DNA of 64,000 nucleotides from Maratus speciosus (GCA_963932465.1 OZ010799.1:162312761-162376760); one strand, 5' to 3'. Shown: positions 21,961-32,640, numbered from the stretch's first letter. Numbers and translations: made by a program. Notes: generated from the letters alone by a model not told the origin.

Positions 21961-22802
21961 CCTTATTTGGCAAGAATTTTTTTATGACTCTTGAGCAAAC
22001 ATAAAGCGCTCTACATTCAAGAAAAATGTCTCTAACCTCTTCGTTACCTGGGTTCCCGTACGGGGACCTGTGTTCTTATTCATATAAAAACTAAAATGTC
22101 CGATTTTTTTACATTTCCACATCACTTCAGCTGAATATTTTTTGCGTTCAAAGCAAACAAATAAAGGGTAGCATCTAAGCTGATTTCCACATAAAATAGA
22201 TGTTATTTTCATCCGAGTTTGTAAAACGCTGAAAAATGCACAAAAGACAGTATGGCCAAGAAAGTGAGAAATTTTCATAAATATTTAACTTAAATCTCTT
22301 TTACTAAAAAAAAATTGAGAATTTGCAGATTATTTACTTGTTTAAAGCTGTTAAATTTGCGATTGTGTTAATGTAGGTTAATGGTTATTAAATTGATTTT
22401 TTAACGGGATTTGTCTTTTAAATTCGTATTTTTTAACGTAAATTACTAAGCGCCTAAAGGATCAATTTCAGAAAAGATATTTTTTCTGTCATTTACGATG
22501 TCATTTTGTCTGGAAAAAACCAATGAATAAGCATTTGTATTATTATTTAGCTTCGGAACTGATGAGGTTAAATAAGCCCAGAAAATTCAGTGAAATGTTC
22601 CTTTTTTCTAAATTTTCTTTTATACGTGGCTGGCTGTCATTTACCCTATTCATGAACTTGTATAGAGGCTGGGTAAATAAATTAAACGGGGCAGTTCTAG
22701 GTTTAGATATTGCGAGTTTATTAAGTTAAACTGAGTTATGTTTTCGATTTCAAATGAAATTTTAATATTGTGAATTCAATAATAGATGCTAAAAAATTAG
22801 TT
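21961..22802. other. Unassigned interval
   Basis: It holds a 98-codon minus ORF (21982-22278) and a 68-codon plus ORF (22523-22729), neither with a recognisable domain. No repeat structure was seen. Confidence 0.4.
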
Positions 22803-22851
22803 CAAAATCGAGTACTTTCGGCTTTACGCACAGCCTTCATCAGGATTCAGG
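22803..22851 (-). ncRNA. Hammerhead-ribozyme-like motif downstream of a Penelope GIY-YIG fragment
   Basis: On the minus strand the order is stem I (AATC), CTGATGA (22843-22837), stem II GGCT/AGCC with a loop, GAAA (22819-22816), a one-pair stem III (G-TA-C), TC, then stem I 3' strand GATT. Core and stem I are intact. One extra A separates CTGATGA from stem II. Penelope-like elements are known to carry hammerheads with minimal stem III, and this lies ~100 bp after the GIY-YIG frame on the same strand. Confidence 0.7.
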
Positions 22852-22941
22852 ATTGAAATTGGTGTTACGAACGCCACTTTTCCATATGACACTCACAAAA
22901 GCTTTGCTTCTAGTCCGTTCATCTGTGTCCAAATGTCGATA

Positions 22942-23345
22942 TCAATAATTAGGAGAAAAACAGAAATAAAGTTGGAGGAAGGAGGTTTTTATATTACGTA
23001 TCATTGATGTCTGATCAAATCTAGCCATATATTTGTAGCGTTGGAAGATGATGTGTCCTTGTATACTTCTGCTGTCTCGTTTTTCTATAGGTTCTTGGAT
23101 TGTTAGTTTATAATAATTCTTCATTTGGCGTATAATTGTTGTATTATTGGAATTTATTTTAATGTTCTGCTTTTGGTAAAGTCTTGAAAGAGTTGTAGCT
23201 GGTTCCAAGAATCGTAGATCACTTTTATGTACCTTTATGTAATATTTCAATTTTTGAGTAGTCATATCTATATATTCGAGCATTTGATTGATTTCAGTAT
23301 TAATTGGACTGATGTACAATCCGGATATTTCATCTCGCGGGATCG
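22942..23345 (-). pseudogene. Penelope-like element GIY-YIG endonuclease fragment A
   Basis: The minus frame reads SGLYISPI (the GIY half) and then YIDMTTQKLKYYIKVHKSD, which corresponds to the YIG-x-T...R-x-x-E-H-x-x-D region of GIY-YIG nucleases. G is changed to D in YIG, and the catalytic-region R and E are Y and V. Next come TTLSRLYQK and, near 23096, KLTIQEPIEKRDS, matching the conserved tail of Penelope endonucleases. The reverse transcriptase that normally precedes it is absent; at 23395 a Tc1 element begins. The C-terminal half of the 125-codon ORF is not recognisable. Loss of the active-site residues makes it inactive. Confidence 0.7.
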
Positions 23346-23394
23346 GGTCAGTCTTTGCAATATGTAACTACCTCTCTTATACTTATATATGCTA

Positions 23395-24994
23395 CAGCGA
23401 TCAAAAGTTTCTGGCTAGCATAAAATTGTTGGTTAATTGTAAGTATACCAATGTGAAGAGGAAACTGAAAGTGATGATACATATATATTTTATTGACATA
23501 ATAGTTAGGAACTTATTTATGGAATAACACATACATATCAATAAATTTAATTGACAAAATTAATTGCAAAGGAAAACGCATGTTCACAAAAGTTTCCGTC
23601 CATCTTGGCAAGTGTGGAAAAATATGGTGTTACAATGGAAAATAACAGCGATAAATAACATGTACAATTATTGTTTTTTCGGCGTACATTTAGCAATAAG
23701 TACTATGGCGCAGCGAAGGGGTATCGATTCAATGAACGGTTGAAGATCTTTTATCGTAAGTTTTTTCCACTCTTCTTGCAATTTTTTGAAAAATTCTTCT
23801 GAATTGGAATAATTACAATTCCGCACGCATTTGTCAAATTCTTTCTAAAGATTTTCTATTGAATTATTTCGGTTGAATGGGCTGGCGATTTCCAAAGCGG
23901 GATTATTTTGTGCGGAAGCCACTGCTTGACGAGATTGCATGTACTCTTTGGATCGTTGTCATGCTGAAATAAAGAGTTGCGACGAAAATGTTTCCTTCAA
24001 TAAGGCAGCAAATGATTTTGCAACACATTTTTATACATTACACCATTCATCTTGTTGCGGAATTCAACTAAAGGACCGTCACCTTTTCCAGAAAATGTCC
24101 CACACAGCATAACGTGTTGTCCGCCATGATGCATTATAAGAATAACATATCTTGAATCATATCTTTTGTTTTTGCGTCATCGGACATAGTGTCTGCCATC
24201 ACTCCCAAAAATGTTGAACTTTGATTCATTGGAAAATAATACTTTTTTCCAGATTTCACTTGACCAGTCTTTGTGTTCCTTGGCAAACGCTAGTCGGGCC
24301 CTCTGATTTTTTTTTTTTTTTTTACTTATGAAAGTTTATTTAACACCGGCTCTTTCATAAATTCCTACTTTACGTAAGCAACTTCACATGGTAGACCGAC
24401 TTATTTCAGCTATATTTTCATTCCGTAAATCGCGGGATATTGCAGCGGCATTTTAATGCTAGTCATCGACGGATATTCTTCTGAAATTTGTGTCCACACG
24501 AATAGTCGTTTTCCACACGGACCGTGGCGTGTCCTGAAGGCCGTATCCATCTTTACATATTTTTAAAACGTCTTTCAAAGTCGATTTTCCGATTGATAAC
24601 TTTGCCGGAATCTCACGAAAGGATTGCCCCTTCAGCGACAAACAGATCACGTGTTTACGAATAATAATTGTTGAGCTTTTCATTTTTGAATTTCAACTAC
24701 GTTGTTCACGTGTATTAATTAACAAAAACGCCCCCACCCCCCACCACCCCCCCCAAAAAAAACACTTAATCGATAGCAAAATCTAACGAATGACGAATGG
24801 AAACTTTTGCACACGCGAATTTTGAATTCATCCCCTTTGCACCAAGTGTCTTCAATATCCAATCAAAATGATCACATGGTCAGAGGTCGTTTGCAAAGTC
24901 CTAACTTTTGGAACAATTGTGCTATTTCTTTGTTAAAACATTCTGGCAAACAAATCAAAGAAACTAACTGGTCTGAAACTTTTGACCGCCACTG
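23395..24994 (-). mobile_element. Tc1-type transposon, 1.6 kb, decayed
   Basis: Ends CAGCGATCAAAAGTTTCTGG (left) and CAGTGGCGGTCAAAAGTTTC (right, inverted) are flanked by TA at 23393-23394 and 24995-24996. A second inverted pair around AAAAGTTTCC lies inside at 23585-23605 and 24795-24815, the IR/DR layout seen in several Tc1-like families. Full length and position of the transposase relic fit an originally autonomous element. Confidence 0.85.
23690..24683 (-). pseudogene. Tc1-like transposase pseudogene
   Basis: The frame opens at 24683 with a helix-turn-helix segment (ICLSLKGQSFREIPAKL, then GKSTLKDVLK), the N-terminal DNA-binding domain of Tc1 transposases. It continues in shifted frames: NESKFNIFGSDG, from the catalytic region, is readable around 24200-24240, followed by frames with YMQSR and NNPALE-like remnants of the C-terminal DDE region. 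Multiple stops and frameshifts break the frame, and a T-run at 24310-24325 is one indel site. Usual Tc1 transposases have ~340 residues, matching the ~1 kb span. Inactive. Confidence 0.8.
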
Positions 24995-25129
24995 TACTGT
25001 ATAGTTACACATAATCACATATCTTTAAATTTAATTACAATTTGTAATTCATTATAAATATTAATTTAAATCGAAAAGCTATTTTAAATCTCACAACTTA
25101 AACTAAATATAGCGAAAAATACATTTTAC

Positions 25130-25915
25130 TTAAAGTAAAAATAAATCTCAAAATATAATCTAATAATAATATATTAATAAATACACATTTGAGTACATTA
25201 AATAACTTACAACTGACGCAGTAACTAAATAATTGATTTTGTCTTCATGTGTCAGAGCTTATCACATAAATAAAGCAAGTGCTAAAATAATTATCTAAAG
25301 TTCAAAATTAGTCTTTGTGGAATTTTTTTGTGTTAGCAGAAAAATATTGTTCACTGATTCTTGGCATTAGTTGTTGTTTTTCTTTAGAATAAATATCCGC
25401 ATTGTCAGATAGAAAACGCATTAAGGAAGCTATGTAAAACCACTAAAGACATTATCAAGAAATTATTTTATCAATATAAGTCATAACGACAAAATGCATG
25501 TATAATTGTTTGTGAGAAATAAGGATATTTGGGTGTATTAATTAATAAAGGGAGTGTGCAATGAAAATATGGAATCTGGAAACATGGTTTGAAAAATAAT
25601 GTTCAATAAATGGAATAAAAGAGATTTAAAATGTTTAATTTCTGAAAAATGTTTTATTTTTTGTTTGAAGTAGTTTTTTATCTGATAAACATTTTTTTAG
25701 TAATATTTTTCAAATACTTCGTCGGCTGAATGTTTTACCGACGAACGTCAATGGCAAAAAACCTCTTTTTAGATGCGTACGTAATTCTATAAATACGTAG
25801 TGTCTATAGTCATCGTCTGGTCCGTTCGTCTGTCCGCGTAAAACAGCGCAAAAATTTTTCAACCGACTGATTTTAAATTTAATATATGTATAATCGTTGA
25901 AAAAAACTCTAAAAT
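25130..25915 (+). repeat. Dispersed repeat XY, copy 2
   Basis: Same order of blocks as 16830-18015: TACATTAAATAACTTACAAC, TTGTCTTCATGTGTCAGAGC, GTCTTTGTGGAATTTTTT, then the CGTCTGGTCCGTTCGTCTG block. It is shorter in the Y part. A small TATATTCACATA minisatellite follows at about 25980-26020. Confidence 0.65.
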
Positions 25916-26122
25916 GTAACTCACCTACATGTAAATAAGTGGGAGTAGTAAGTCAAACTTACGTCCTAGTGGACGTAAGTTTGATATATATCACATATAT
26001 TCACATATATTCACATACATTCGACCCATATCACAATATTAAAATATTTATTTGCTTATTTTACTTATTTCCCGGGTTTCTTTGAATATATAAAAAATCA
26101 TTTAAGAAATTTTGGTTTATGT

Positions 26123-26467
26123 TTGATCGCGAAGCCGCCTCCCAAATTAAAGACGCTTTTAAATACTAAAATTGATCCTATTAATAGAGATGACATCTCA
26201 GGAGTTTATATGATTCCATTTATTAAGGAGGGAGGAATCACAAATCATTATGTAGGTATAACCCAACAAAAATTCAATATCAGATGTAAAGAAAATGTAG
26301 CAGACATAAAATTTAATACAGGTAATACTGCTTTATCCCGGCTAAATCAAATAGAGAACATTACCATACCTTTTAACGAAAGTAAAATAATCTACAGGTC
26401 TATTTTTTTTTCAATTATTTATCAGAGAGTCCATTTAAATTTATTTAAGAGGTTCAGGAGTTTGTAA
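26123..26467 (+). pseudogene. Penelope-like element GIY-YIG endonuclease fragment B
   Basis: The 114-codon frame contains DISGVYMIPF, the GIY motif as GVY, then HYVGITQQKFNIRCKENVAD, the YIG motif as YVG with the downstream R and E. Next come NTALSRLNQ and ESKIIYRS. This order is that of the endonuclease domain that follows the RT in Penelope-like elements. The C-terminal part is disrupted after LFKRFRSL, and no RT precedes it. GIY, YVG, R and E are kept, so this is the best-preserved of the three fragments here. An HHR-like motif lies ~180 bp downstream. Confidence 0.78.
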
Positions 26468-26643
26468 CGATACGTTATCTTTTCGTATCCCGAATTTATG
26501 GGTTGAATGGTTGGACAACTTACGTCGTCGCGACATAGAGAGAACACGAGCAATCGCGAAAATGTAGGGCGCGTTATATGATTACTTTTTTATATTCAAT
26601 GATTTTTTCCATTTTTCATATGCATTTGTAATTTTCTGTTATA

Positions 26644-26685
26644 CATTCTGATGACGACTCAGTAAAAAGTTGAAATGTAAATATA
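26644..26685 (+). ncRNA. Degenerate hammerhead-like motif after GIY-YIG fragment B
   Basis: CTGATGA (26648-26654), one extra C, stem II GACT/AGTT with an 8-nt loop, GAAA (26672-26675), then T-GT-A as a one-pair stem III. The cleavage-site T is changed to A and stem I no longer pairs. Position and order match the other copies, so it is a decayed hammerhead. Confidence 0.5.
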
Positions 26686-26759
26686 AATTTTTAATTTACT
26701 TTTAATGTGTTTTTATAACGTCTTTTAAGCAAATAAATATTTTAATATTGTGATATGTA

Positions 26760-27769
26760 GCTCATCGTTGATTCATATGTATATAAAATCCATATGCATC
26801 TCAGATATGGATTTATTACCTGTTTTCACAGTATCCTTGAGTAAAGAATTCGGTCTTTGTTGTGTAGAATCCATGGAACTCCGAATTAAGAGGAACTGAC
26901 ATATTCTCAAAATGGTAAAGCTTCAACTGTAACCGCTACACTACAGCCTGATTACTGCTATGGCAAAATTCTCTTTCAGTAGATTAGAATAGAACTTTCC
27001 TTTTTATTTAAACACCTTATTTATGCAAAATAAAGAGCTGACATGTGAACAGCAATAATCAGCATAACAACCATTTCCCCAACCTTCCGCACTGATCCTT
27101 CTATCGCAATCTCAACTGGACGAACACTTCGCTCTTCTTTAACAACTTTTGAACGACCCTGCTCATCTTGTTCCACTGCTGTCTCATAAATTAACAAGTA
27201 AGAAAAAATCATGCTTCAAGCATAGATTATGAAACACTTTCCAACACATTCAGAATAACGTAACAAAACTGCACCGTTTTAAAAAAATAAAATATTACGT
27301 CTAATTCAAACACATGGAAACGCATAATACATTTCAAAACCCAATTTCAGCTGTTCCCATCCATAATCGGAATCATTTTCAGCAGCCCTGTATATGATAT
27401 ATAGATTTGAATCTATTAACTACATGTATGCCAAAATTCAGTTCACTTAAGAGATACACATACATCTGTTGAAAATTTACCTTCAGCAATTTCCTATAAT
27501 AAGGAGAACGGTGCGTGAATACTTCTGTGTAGCCCTGTATTTGAGTTTATATATAACAGGTAAGATGCAAAACTGAATTAAATTTAAAAGCGCATACCGA
27601 ATTTTAAACCGTACACTCCAGCAATTACTCAAAGACAGTTCTGTACGGTAACCAATTTCTTTTGTGTGTCCCTGTAAATGAATAAAAAATGCTATGAATA
27701 CTTTGTTTTAACGTGATCATAGTGAAATTCAGTGATTTATATCAGTTTCAAACATTTGAAATAGTATAA
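26760..27769. other. Unassigned AT-rich interval
   Basis: No gene that I can support. The minus ORF at 27021-27212 has no domain. Phrases around GTGTCCCTGTAAATGAAT near 27660 suggest more of the dispersed repeat Z that follows. Confidence 0.4.
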
Positions 27770-28030
27770 TGTCATTAAAATACTCTGCAAACGATATTTT
27801 CCCGTATACCACAATGTAATGGAAATTTTTTGACTGCCCCTGTAAATGAACGATTAATCCTATATACTTCATATACAATACCAAACATGCTTTGGTGACC
27901 CTAAATAACCTTTATCAATTGCATAAAAATCCGAGTATATTTACGGGAGTTAGAGCGTGGACAAACGAACAGAAAAACCGAATGCATAAACACTTTTCAA
28001 CTTTGTTGGAAAATGGAAAGTGTTAAAAAT
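27770..28030 (+). repeat. Dispersed repeat Z, copy 1
   Basis: It aligns with 30160-30425: both run from ACTCTGCAAACGAT-type sequence through CCCTGTAAATGAA, TATACTTCATATACAATACC, GAGTATATTTACGG, TTAGAGCGTGGACA to TTGGAAAGTGTTAAAAA. It is non-coding and the class is unknown. Confidence 0.6.
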
Positions 28031-28466
28031 TAACATCTTATAGTTGAATGATGCTGCCATCTATTGGTATATTTAGAACCAATTTCCTACTAATTTGCGA
28101 CCTCTCATATTAGTTTGTGACCTACTTACTGATTTTCCTCGTATTTTTTAAATTGTTCTTTAAATCATAAGATATAGCATGCAAATGAACCCGGAGGTAA
28201 AGTCTTCCTTCTTATTTCAAAAATAATTGCTACAAAACATAATTTTTTCGGTCTTCTACGGGCAAAACTCACCTTAAAAAGAAAAAAAAAGAAAACGGTG
28301 TTGTAGATAAAAAATTTATCTAACAATATTTCTGTAAGGTTTTCATCTTAAAATAAATAATGTGAACTTTATAACGTTCACAGTCTTACTTAAAAGGCGA
28401 CTAAAATACGGAAAAAGATGTTACAAATTAAATGTTTTATTTATTCAATTTTATTTAAAACTTCTC

Positions 28467-28505
28467 AGTACTTTCAAGCTATTCCAAGCTCATCATCAGA
28501 TAATA
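28467..28505 (-). ncRNA. Hammerhead-like motif in left outer arm
   Basis: On the minus strand: CTGATGA (28499-28493), one T, stem II GAGCT/AGCTT, GAAA, G-TA-C, then TG where TH is needed. Stem I pairs only partly. Decayed relative of the copy at 29097. Confidence 0.5.
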
Positions 28506-28903
28506 GTTTAATAACTACATGTTGTTTATTTATACAAATATGTCACTTGCTTTTGAAAATTAGAGATACAATAATTATTAAGGTTGAAAGTAGAAGTAGC
28601 AGTTTCTTGGATTAAATATATACTGTTATTAACAACAGTTCCGCGTATTTTAGGACATCACTCTGTTCTTATAAGTCACTTTTCAGTTTAAATGAGTAAC
28701 TGGAAAGTGTCTCATGGAACACCTGGCTGGTCACTGGAAAAAAAGTGGCGAATTTGTATAAATAAACAACATTTAGTTAGCACATATATAATTAAAAGAC
28801 TTACTAAAAGACGTATACAACACATAAAAGTTAACACTTTCTATTTAATGTATAATTTTGACTTTTATGAACTAATAAATATTTTTCTCACTTGGACTGA
28901 AAT

Positions 28904-28948
28904 AAGACCCTGATGATGGCCACAGGGTGGCTGAAACTTGTCGGCTTT
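28904..28948 (+). ncRNA. Hammerhead-like motif in the palindrome loop
   Basis: Stem I AAGACC/GGCTTT (5 of 6 pairs including one G-T), CTGATGA (28910-28916), one extra T, stem II GGCCA/TGGCT, GAAA (28933-28936), C-TT-G as a one-pair stem III, then TC. All catalytic-core positions are present. Confidence 0.65.
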
Positions 28949-29096
28949 AGACTTTTAAAATTTTATTTAATGTTTTGAAAGTTCTAACTTTTATGTGTAG
29001 TATACTTCTTTTAGTAAATCTTTTTAATTATATTTATGCTGTAAATTTCAAGACATAATAGTCCTTCAACTTATTTAACATTTAGTTATCAAAATA

Positions 29097-29137
29097 TTCT
29101 CTGATGATGAGCTTGGAAAGCTTGAAAGTACTAAGAA
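29097..29137 (+). ncRNA. Hammerhead-like motif in right outer arm
   Basis: Stem I TTCT/AGAA (4 perfect pairs), CTGATGA (29101-29107), one extra T, stem II GAGCTT/AAGCTT, GAAA (29124-29127), G-TA-C stem III and TA as the cleavage dinucleotide. Core and stems are intact. Confidence 0.68.
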
Positions 29138-29185
29138 GTTTTAAATAAATTGTATATTTTTAAATTGTAGCATCTTTTTACCCGA

Positions 29186-30159
29186 CTGAAAAGAAGGGTT
29201 ATGTGTTTCCTGTGTATGTGGATTTCTTTATACCCTCGAAACATCCCAACGGATGGATGGATTTTAATGAATGGGGTCTCTATCAATTCGTCTTAACGGC
29301 CCAATGGTTATAGGCTAGGTTTTGTTTTTATAAATTCAAAATGGAAGCCGTAAAATACAAAATGGCGGTAGAGACGAAAAAAAAATTTACGCACCCTATT
29401 GGTTGGCATATCATTGGATAGGTGTTTCAAAATGAAGACGATGTTTCATTGACTATTTTACAGTCAGAAGCTCCGTTAAAATATTATACATCCTCGAAGT
29501 TGTGTATGCATTGTGGATCTCTAGCTTTACTGAAACTCTAACTATCATAGACATCTATAGACCTCATCAAAATAGTGTTTATAAATAGGAACTAACAATT
29601 AAACACAACTTAAAAGTCATCAATACAAGTAAATAAAGAAAATTAGGTAAGTAATAAAAAAAAGTAATATAAAAAAATATTTTAAATCAATTCCTACATA
29701 GGTCAATAATAGAATTTTTTTTCTCCCATTCTTCTTTCCCCTTGAGTGGCGCTTAAAATGCCTTGATTAAGAAAAAGGTTCTCTCGGTCTAAAAATACCT
29801 TGATCACGAAGAAGGCTCTCTCGATTATTGAAAATTAATTAATTTAATTTAATTAATGAATTAATATTTGAAAAAAACTGGATTAACATCAAGTGTCATC
29901 CACTACAAGTTTAAAAAAAATTATTTGAGCTTGATTGGATGAATAATAAGTATTTTATTAACGATTGAAAATTTGAACAAGATATATATAGCGAGAGTGT
30001 GAGCTAATAGTAGGAATTGAAAAAAAAATAGTTTCACATTGATGAGATATAACTAATTAGTTCCCTTTTTACGCAGCCGGTTTTTTTGATTTTTTTAATT
30101 TAATTGTTTTTTATTATTTTAGTTGCCTCTTAAGTAAGACAGTGAACTTTATAAATTTT
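29186..30159. other. Interval with unclassified repeats
   Basis: 29170-29400 begins TTTTTACCCGACTGAAAAGAA and includes AAAATGGCGGTAGAGAC, repeat-like but unplaced. At 29755-29830, two adjacent copies of a ~33-bp unit (CCTTGATYA...GGYTCTCTCGRT) are related in inverse to 4017-4055. No gene. Confidence 0.4.
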
Positions 30160-30425
30160 ATACGCAATGTCATTACTATACACTGCAAACGATTTTTCCC
30201 CATTGAACCTAATGTGACGGCCTTCTTTTGAGTGTCCCTGTAAATGAATTATTGATGCTACACACTTTATATTCAATACCTAACATGCCATAGTAAACAT
30301 CATTAACACATATCCATTGCAGGAAAATACGAGTATATTTACTGTAGTTAGAGCGTGGACAGACGGACAAACAAACCGAATTCATAAATACATTTCAACG
30401 ACGTTGGAAAGTGTTAAAAAAGATA
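30160..30425 (+). repeat. Dispersed repeat Z, copy 2
   Basis: Diverged second copy of 27770-28030, with the GAGCGTGGACAGACGGAC block and the same ending TTGGAAAGTGTTAAAAA. Confidence 0.6.
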
Positions 30426-30596
30426 ATTAAACTGTTATTCTATAATTGAACCTTTTGAATAATATTTTAAAAACTAAATTACTTATCAACATAACAGTAA
30501 TTATTTTAACTCTTTGGATTCTTCATATTCCATGTGCATATGAAAATACACAGGATACGTATGATCTTTAAATTATATACTATATACTTGAGATAT

Positions 30597-30892
30597 ATAT
30601 AGGTATGACAAGTAGAAAACGTAAAACTAGAATCAAAGAACATATAGCAGACATCAAATACAACAGAAGAACCACAGCTTTGGCCAGATTATGCAGCGAA
30701 GAACCTTTACAGATCGATTTTTAAAATAGCAAGTTAATTTATACATCAAGATTTTATTTACCATCCATAATCCGAGAATCAATAGAGATATTTTTACGCG
30801 ACAAGAATATTTGTAATGATTCAGTGTCCCTTGATTTACCTAAAATTTGGAAAGAGATTCTATATGATTTTAGAAACAATAGTAAAAATTAA
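30597..30892 (+). pseudogene. Penelope-like element GIY-YIG endonuclease fragment C
   Basis: The frame begins inside the domain with YIGMTSRKRKTRIKEHIADI, holding the YIG motif, the R and the E-H of GIY-YIG nucleases. TTALARLCSEE follows, then a TAA stop at 30723, then KLIYTSRFYLPSIIRESIEI and KNICND, the conserved Penelope tail (R-E-S-I-E-I). A one-base deletion near 30840 shifts the last codons. The GIY half and the RT are missing. A diverged tandem of ~118 bp (30888-31005 and 31006-31115) and a hammerhead-like relic follow as 3' untranslated sequence. Confidence 0.78.
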
Positions 30893-31115
30893 TCCACGTT
30901 CGCAAATAGCCACGATATTTTTTTTTATGTTTTGCAATGTATTTCATTATACATGTTGACTCGTGACATTGTTTACCATGTTACTGTTTTTTTAAATTAT
31001 ATGAAAATTAATCCAGGCTCGCAAATAGCTAATTTAATTTTATGTTTACAATGTTTTTCATTAAGCATCATGTCTCCTGACATTATTTACTATGTTTATT
31101 GTTTTTAAATTATGG
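30888..31115 (+). repeat. ~118-bp tandem dimer in the Penelope 3' region
   Basis: AATTAATCCACGTTCGCAAATAG at 30888 recurs as AATTAATCCAGGCTCGCAAATAG at 31006, followed in both by CAATGT-T-TTTCATTA and TGACATT-TTTAC. Diverged copies. Confidence 0.7.
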
Positions 31116-31136
31116 GAGAATATTTTCTATCGTGAA

Positions 31137-31182
31137 TGATTTTGAAAATGTCGCCGTTTGAGCGACGAAACGATCGTCAATC
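31137..31182 (+). ncRNA. Decayed hammerhead after GIY-YIG fragment C
   Basis: Stem I GATT/AATC (perfect), a core changed from CTGATGA to TTGAAAA (31142-31148), stem II GTCGC/GCGAC (5 perfect pairs), GAAA (31167-31170), stem III CG-AT-CG and TC. The fold is kept but two core bases are lost, so cleavage is not expected. Confidence 0.55.
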
Positions 31183-31199
31183 TTAATAAACATATTTTA

Positions 31200-32016
31200 T
31201 CACTTTTTATAGCATTATTTAACTTAATATTTTTATAAGTGATTATTATACATGTTTTTAGGACAAAGTTAGGGTTAGTAGACGTTAGTTTGAACTTTTC
31301 AGGAAAACTATGCAGACTTTCCTACCTTACGTAGTTTTAGAGAAAATTGCGTCTTTCCGTTACTCACAAAATTTACTTCTCGTTCGCTCAGCAGGGGAGG
31401 TGAGGGATGGTCGAGGTACCTATGAACGGGAAAATATCCAATTCTTAATGATTTTATAAAGAAATTGTCGTTTATCAGCTGAAAAATTAATCAAAAACCT
31501 ATCTTGAAAATCGCGGCGCTGCAAAATTGAGACCTCTGTTCGAAACACGTTTGGCACAATACCAAGTTTAAACTTCGTTATGCGGACCCCTTTGTTCGCG
31601 AATAACACATTACACTTAACCGATTATTTATTACAGAGGCTATATTTGTAGGAAGCTTTCTGTATAATGTTTATTAAACTAACCATAAAATAAAAAAATA
31701 ATCTCCATTCCAGTTAAAGACATGAAATCAATACTTAACTACTCTAAGCATGATATATTTCTGTTTCATTAGTTTTGATGCATTATTAATATTTTTATAT
31801 TTCTATTAAGAAGTTAATTTTTCCAAAATCACATTAAAAAATATTTCAAAAATTCTAAAAGCAAACATAATTAATTTCTAAAAAAGATCTTGATTATCAT
31901 TTTAAATACTCCAGAATATTCATAGTTCACAATATATTGGCAGATTTAAACATCGGAAATTGTACGTAAAACGTGGCAAATGCCATTTGTTACGGGACAC
32001 TACGTTACTATAACTA
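31200..32016. other. Unassigned AT-rich interval
   Basis: No supported gene. The minus ORF at 31420-31608 has no recognisable domain. Confidence 0.45.
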
Positions 32017-32184
32017 TTGGGTCGATCGGAAAGTCATGTCGTGTTGGGAAAATCAATTCCAACCGGAAAATTCTGCCCGGTAATTATTAGACATTAGATC
32101 AATGTCTAGTAGTTAAATGATAGAATTTTCCATTACGAAATTTTAGAATTTTCCCAGCACGATACGACTTTCCGATCGACCCAA
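32017..32184. mobile_element. 168-bp mariner-type MITE
   Basis: TIR TTGGGTCGATCGGAAAGTC at the left and its inverse at the right continue through TGTCGTGTTGGGAAAAT. TA flanks both sides (32015-32016, 32185-32186). The TTGGGT start resembles mariner ends. Confidence 0.82.
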
Positions 32185-32194
32185 TAGTTTTATA

Positions 32195-32640
32195 AATATT
32201 CAGATCTTGGCACAATAGCTGTTGCACTCTTATCCAAAATTACATGAAAACAAAATGTATTACGATTACATATATTAAATTTAGTAATACGGAAGTAATT
32301 GGACTCCACCTTGAATAGGACGTAATCACCATGGCAACCTAGAAACATTACCTATCATGGGATATCACTGAATTAGTTTCGTATAATATGATTTATTAAA
32401 ATGAATAAAACTTTTGTTAATATCTTTTTAAGTTTTGATTCGGTTTTCATAAAATTTGAAATGACTCGACAAAATTCTGGAACGATTATCTACATTAAAT
32501 TTCAAACCATTGTGTTGAGTAGTTTTTACGTTGTAATATGCGGGCACACGGACAGACAGACGGACACACCAGACGACGACTATACGTGCTACTTATTTGT
32601 ATAATTACGAATGCATCTAAAAACGTCTTCGAAACGTTTT
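32195..32640 (-). repeat. Dispersed repeat Y, inverted copy
   Basis: Inverse of 17580-18015, including GGACAGACAGACGGACAC and CCTATCATGGGATATCA. The ORF at 32401-32604 reads through this repeat and is not a gene. Confidence 0.7.

Larger units (their letters stand above)
28407..29185. repeat. Palindromic Penelope-type terminal fragment
   Basis: The outer parts (28407-28520 and 29060-29185) are inverted copies sharing GTACTTTCAAGC, CCAAGCTCATCATCAGA and TTATTTAAAACTTCT. A closer pair of arms, TAATTAAAAGACTTACTAAA with AAGTTAACACTTTC at 28785-28850 and its inverse at 28977-29035, makes a ~57-bp stem. A hammerhead-like motif is in the loop and one in each outer arm. ORFs at 28418-28615 and 28692-28913 overlap the arms and have no domain. 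Confidence 0.65.

Noticed and set aside
21982..22278. 98-codon minus ORF as a host or transposase gene
   Set aside because: No motif of any transposase or host family recognised; no supporting context.
22558..22600. CTGATGA...GAAA at 22561 as a hammerhead
   Set aside because: Stem II is weak, two bases separate it from GAAA, and neither stem I nor stem III forms.
27021..27212. 63-codon minus ORF with a hydrophobic C-terminus as a membrane protein
   Set aside because: Too short, no start context or homologue that I recognise.
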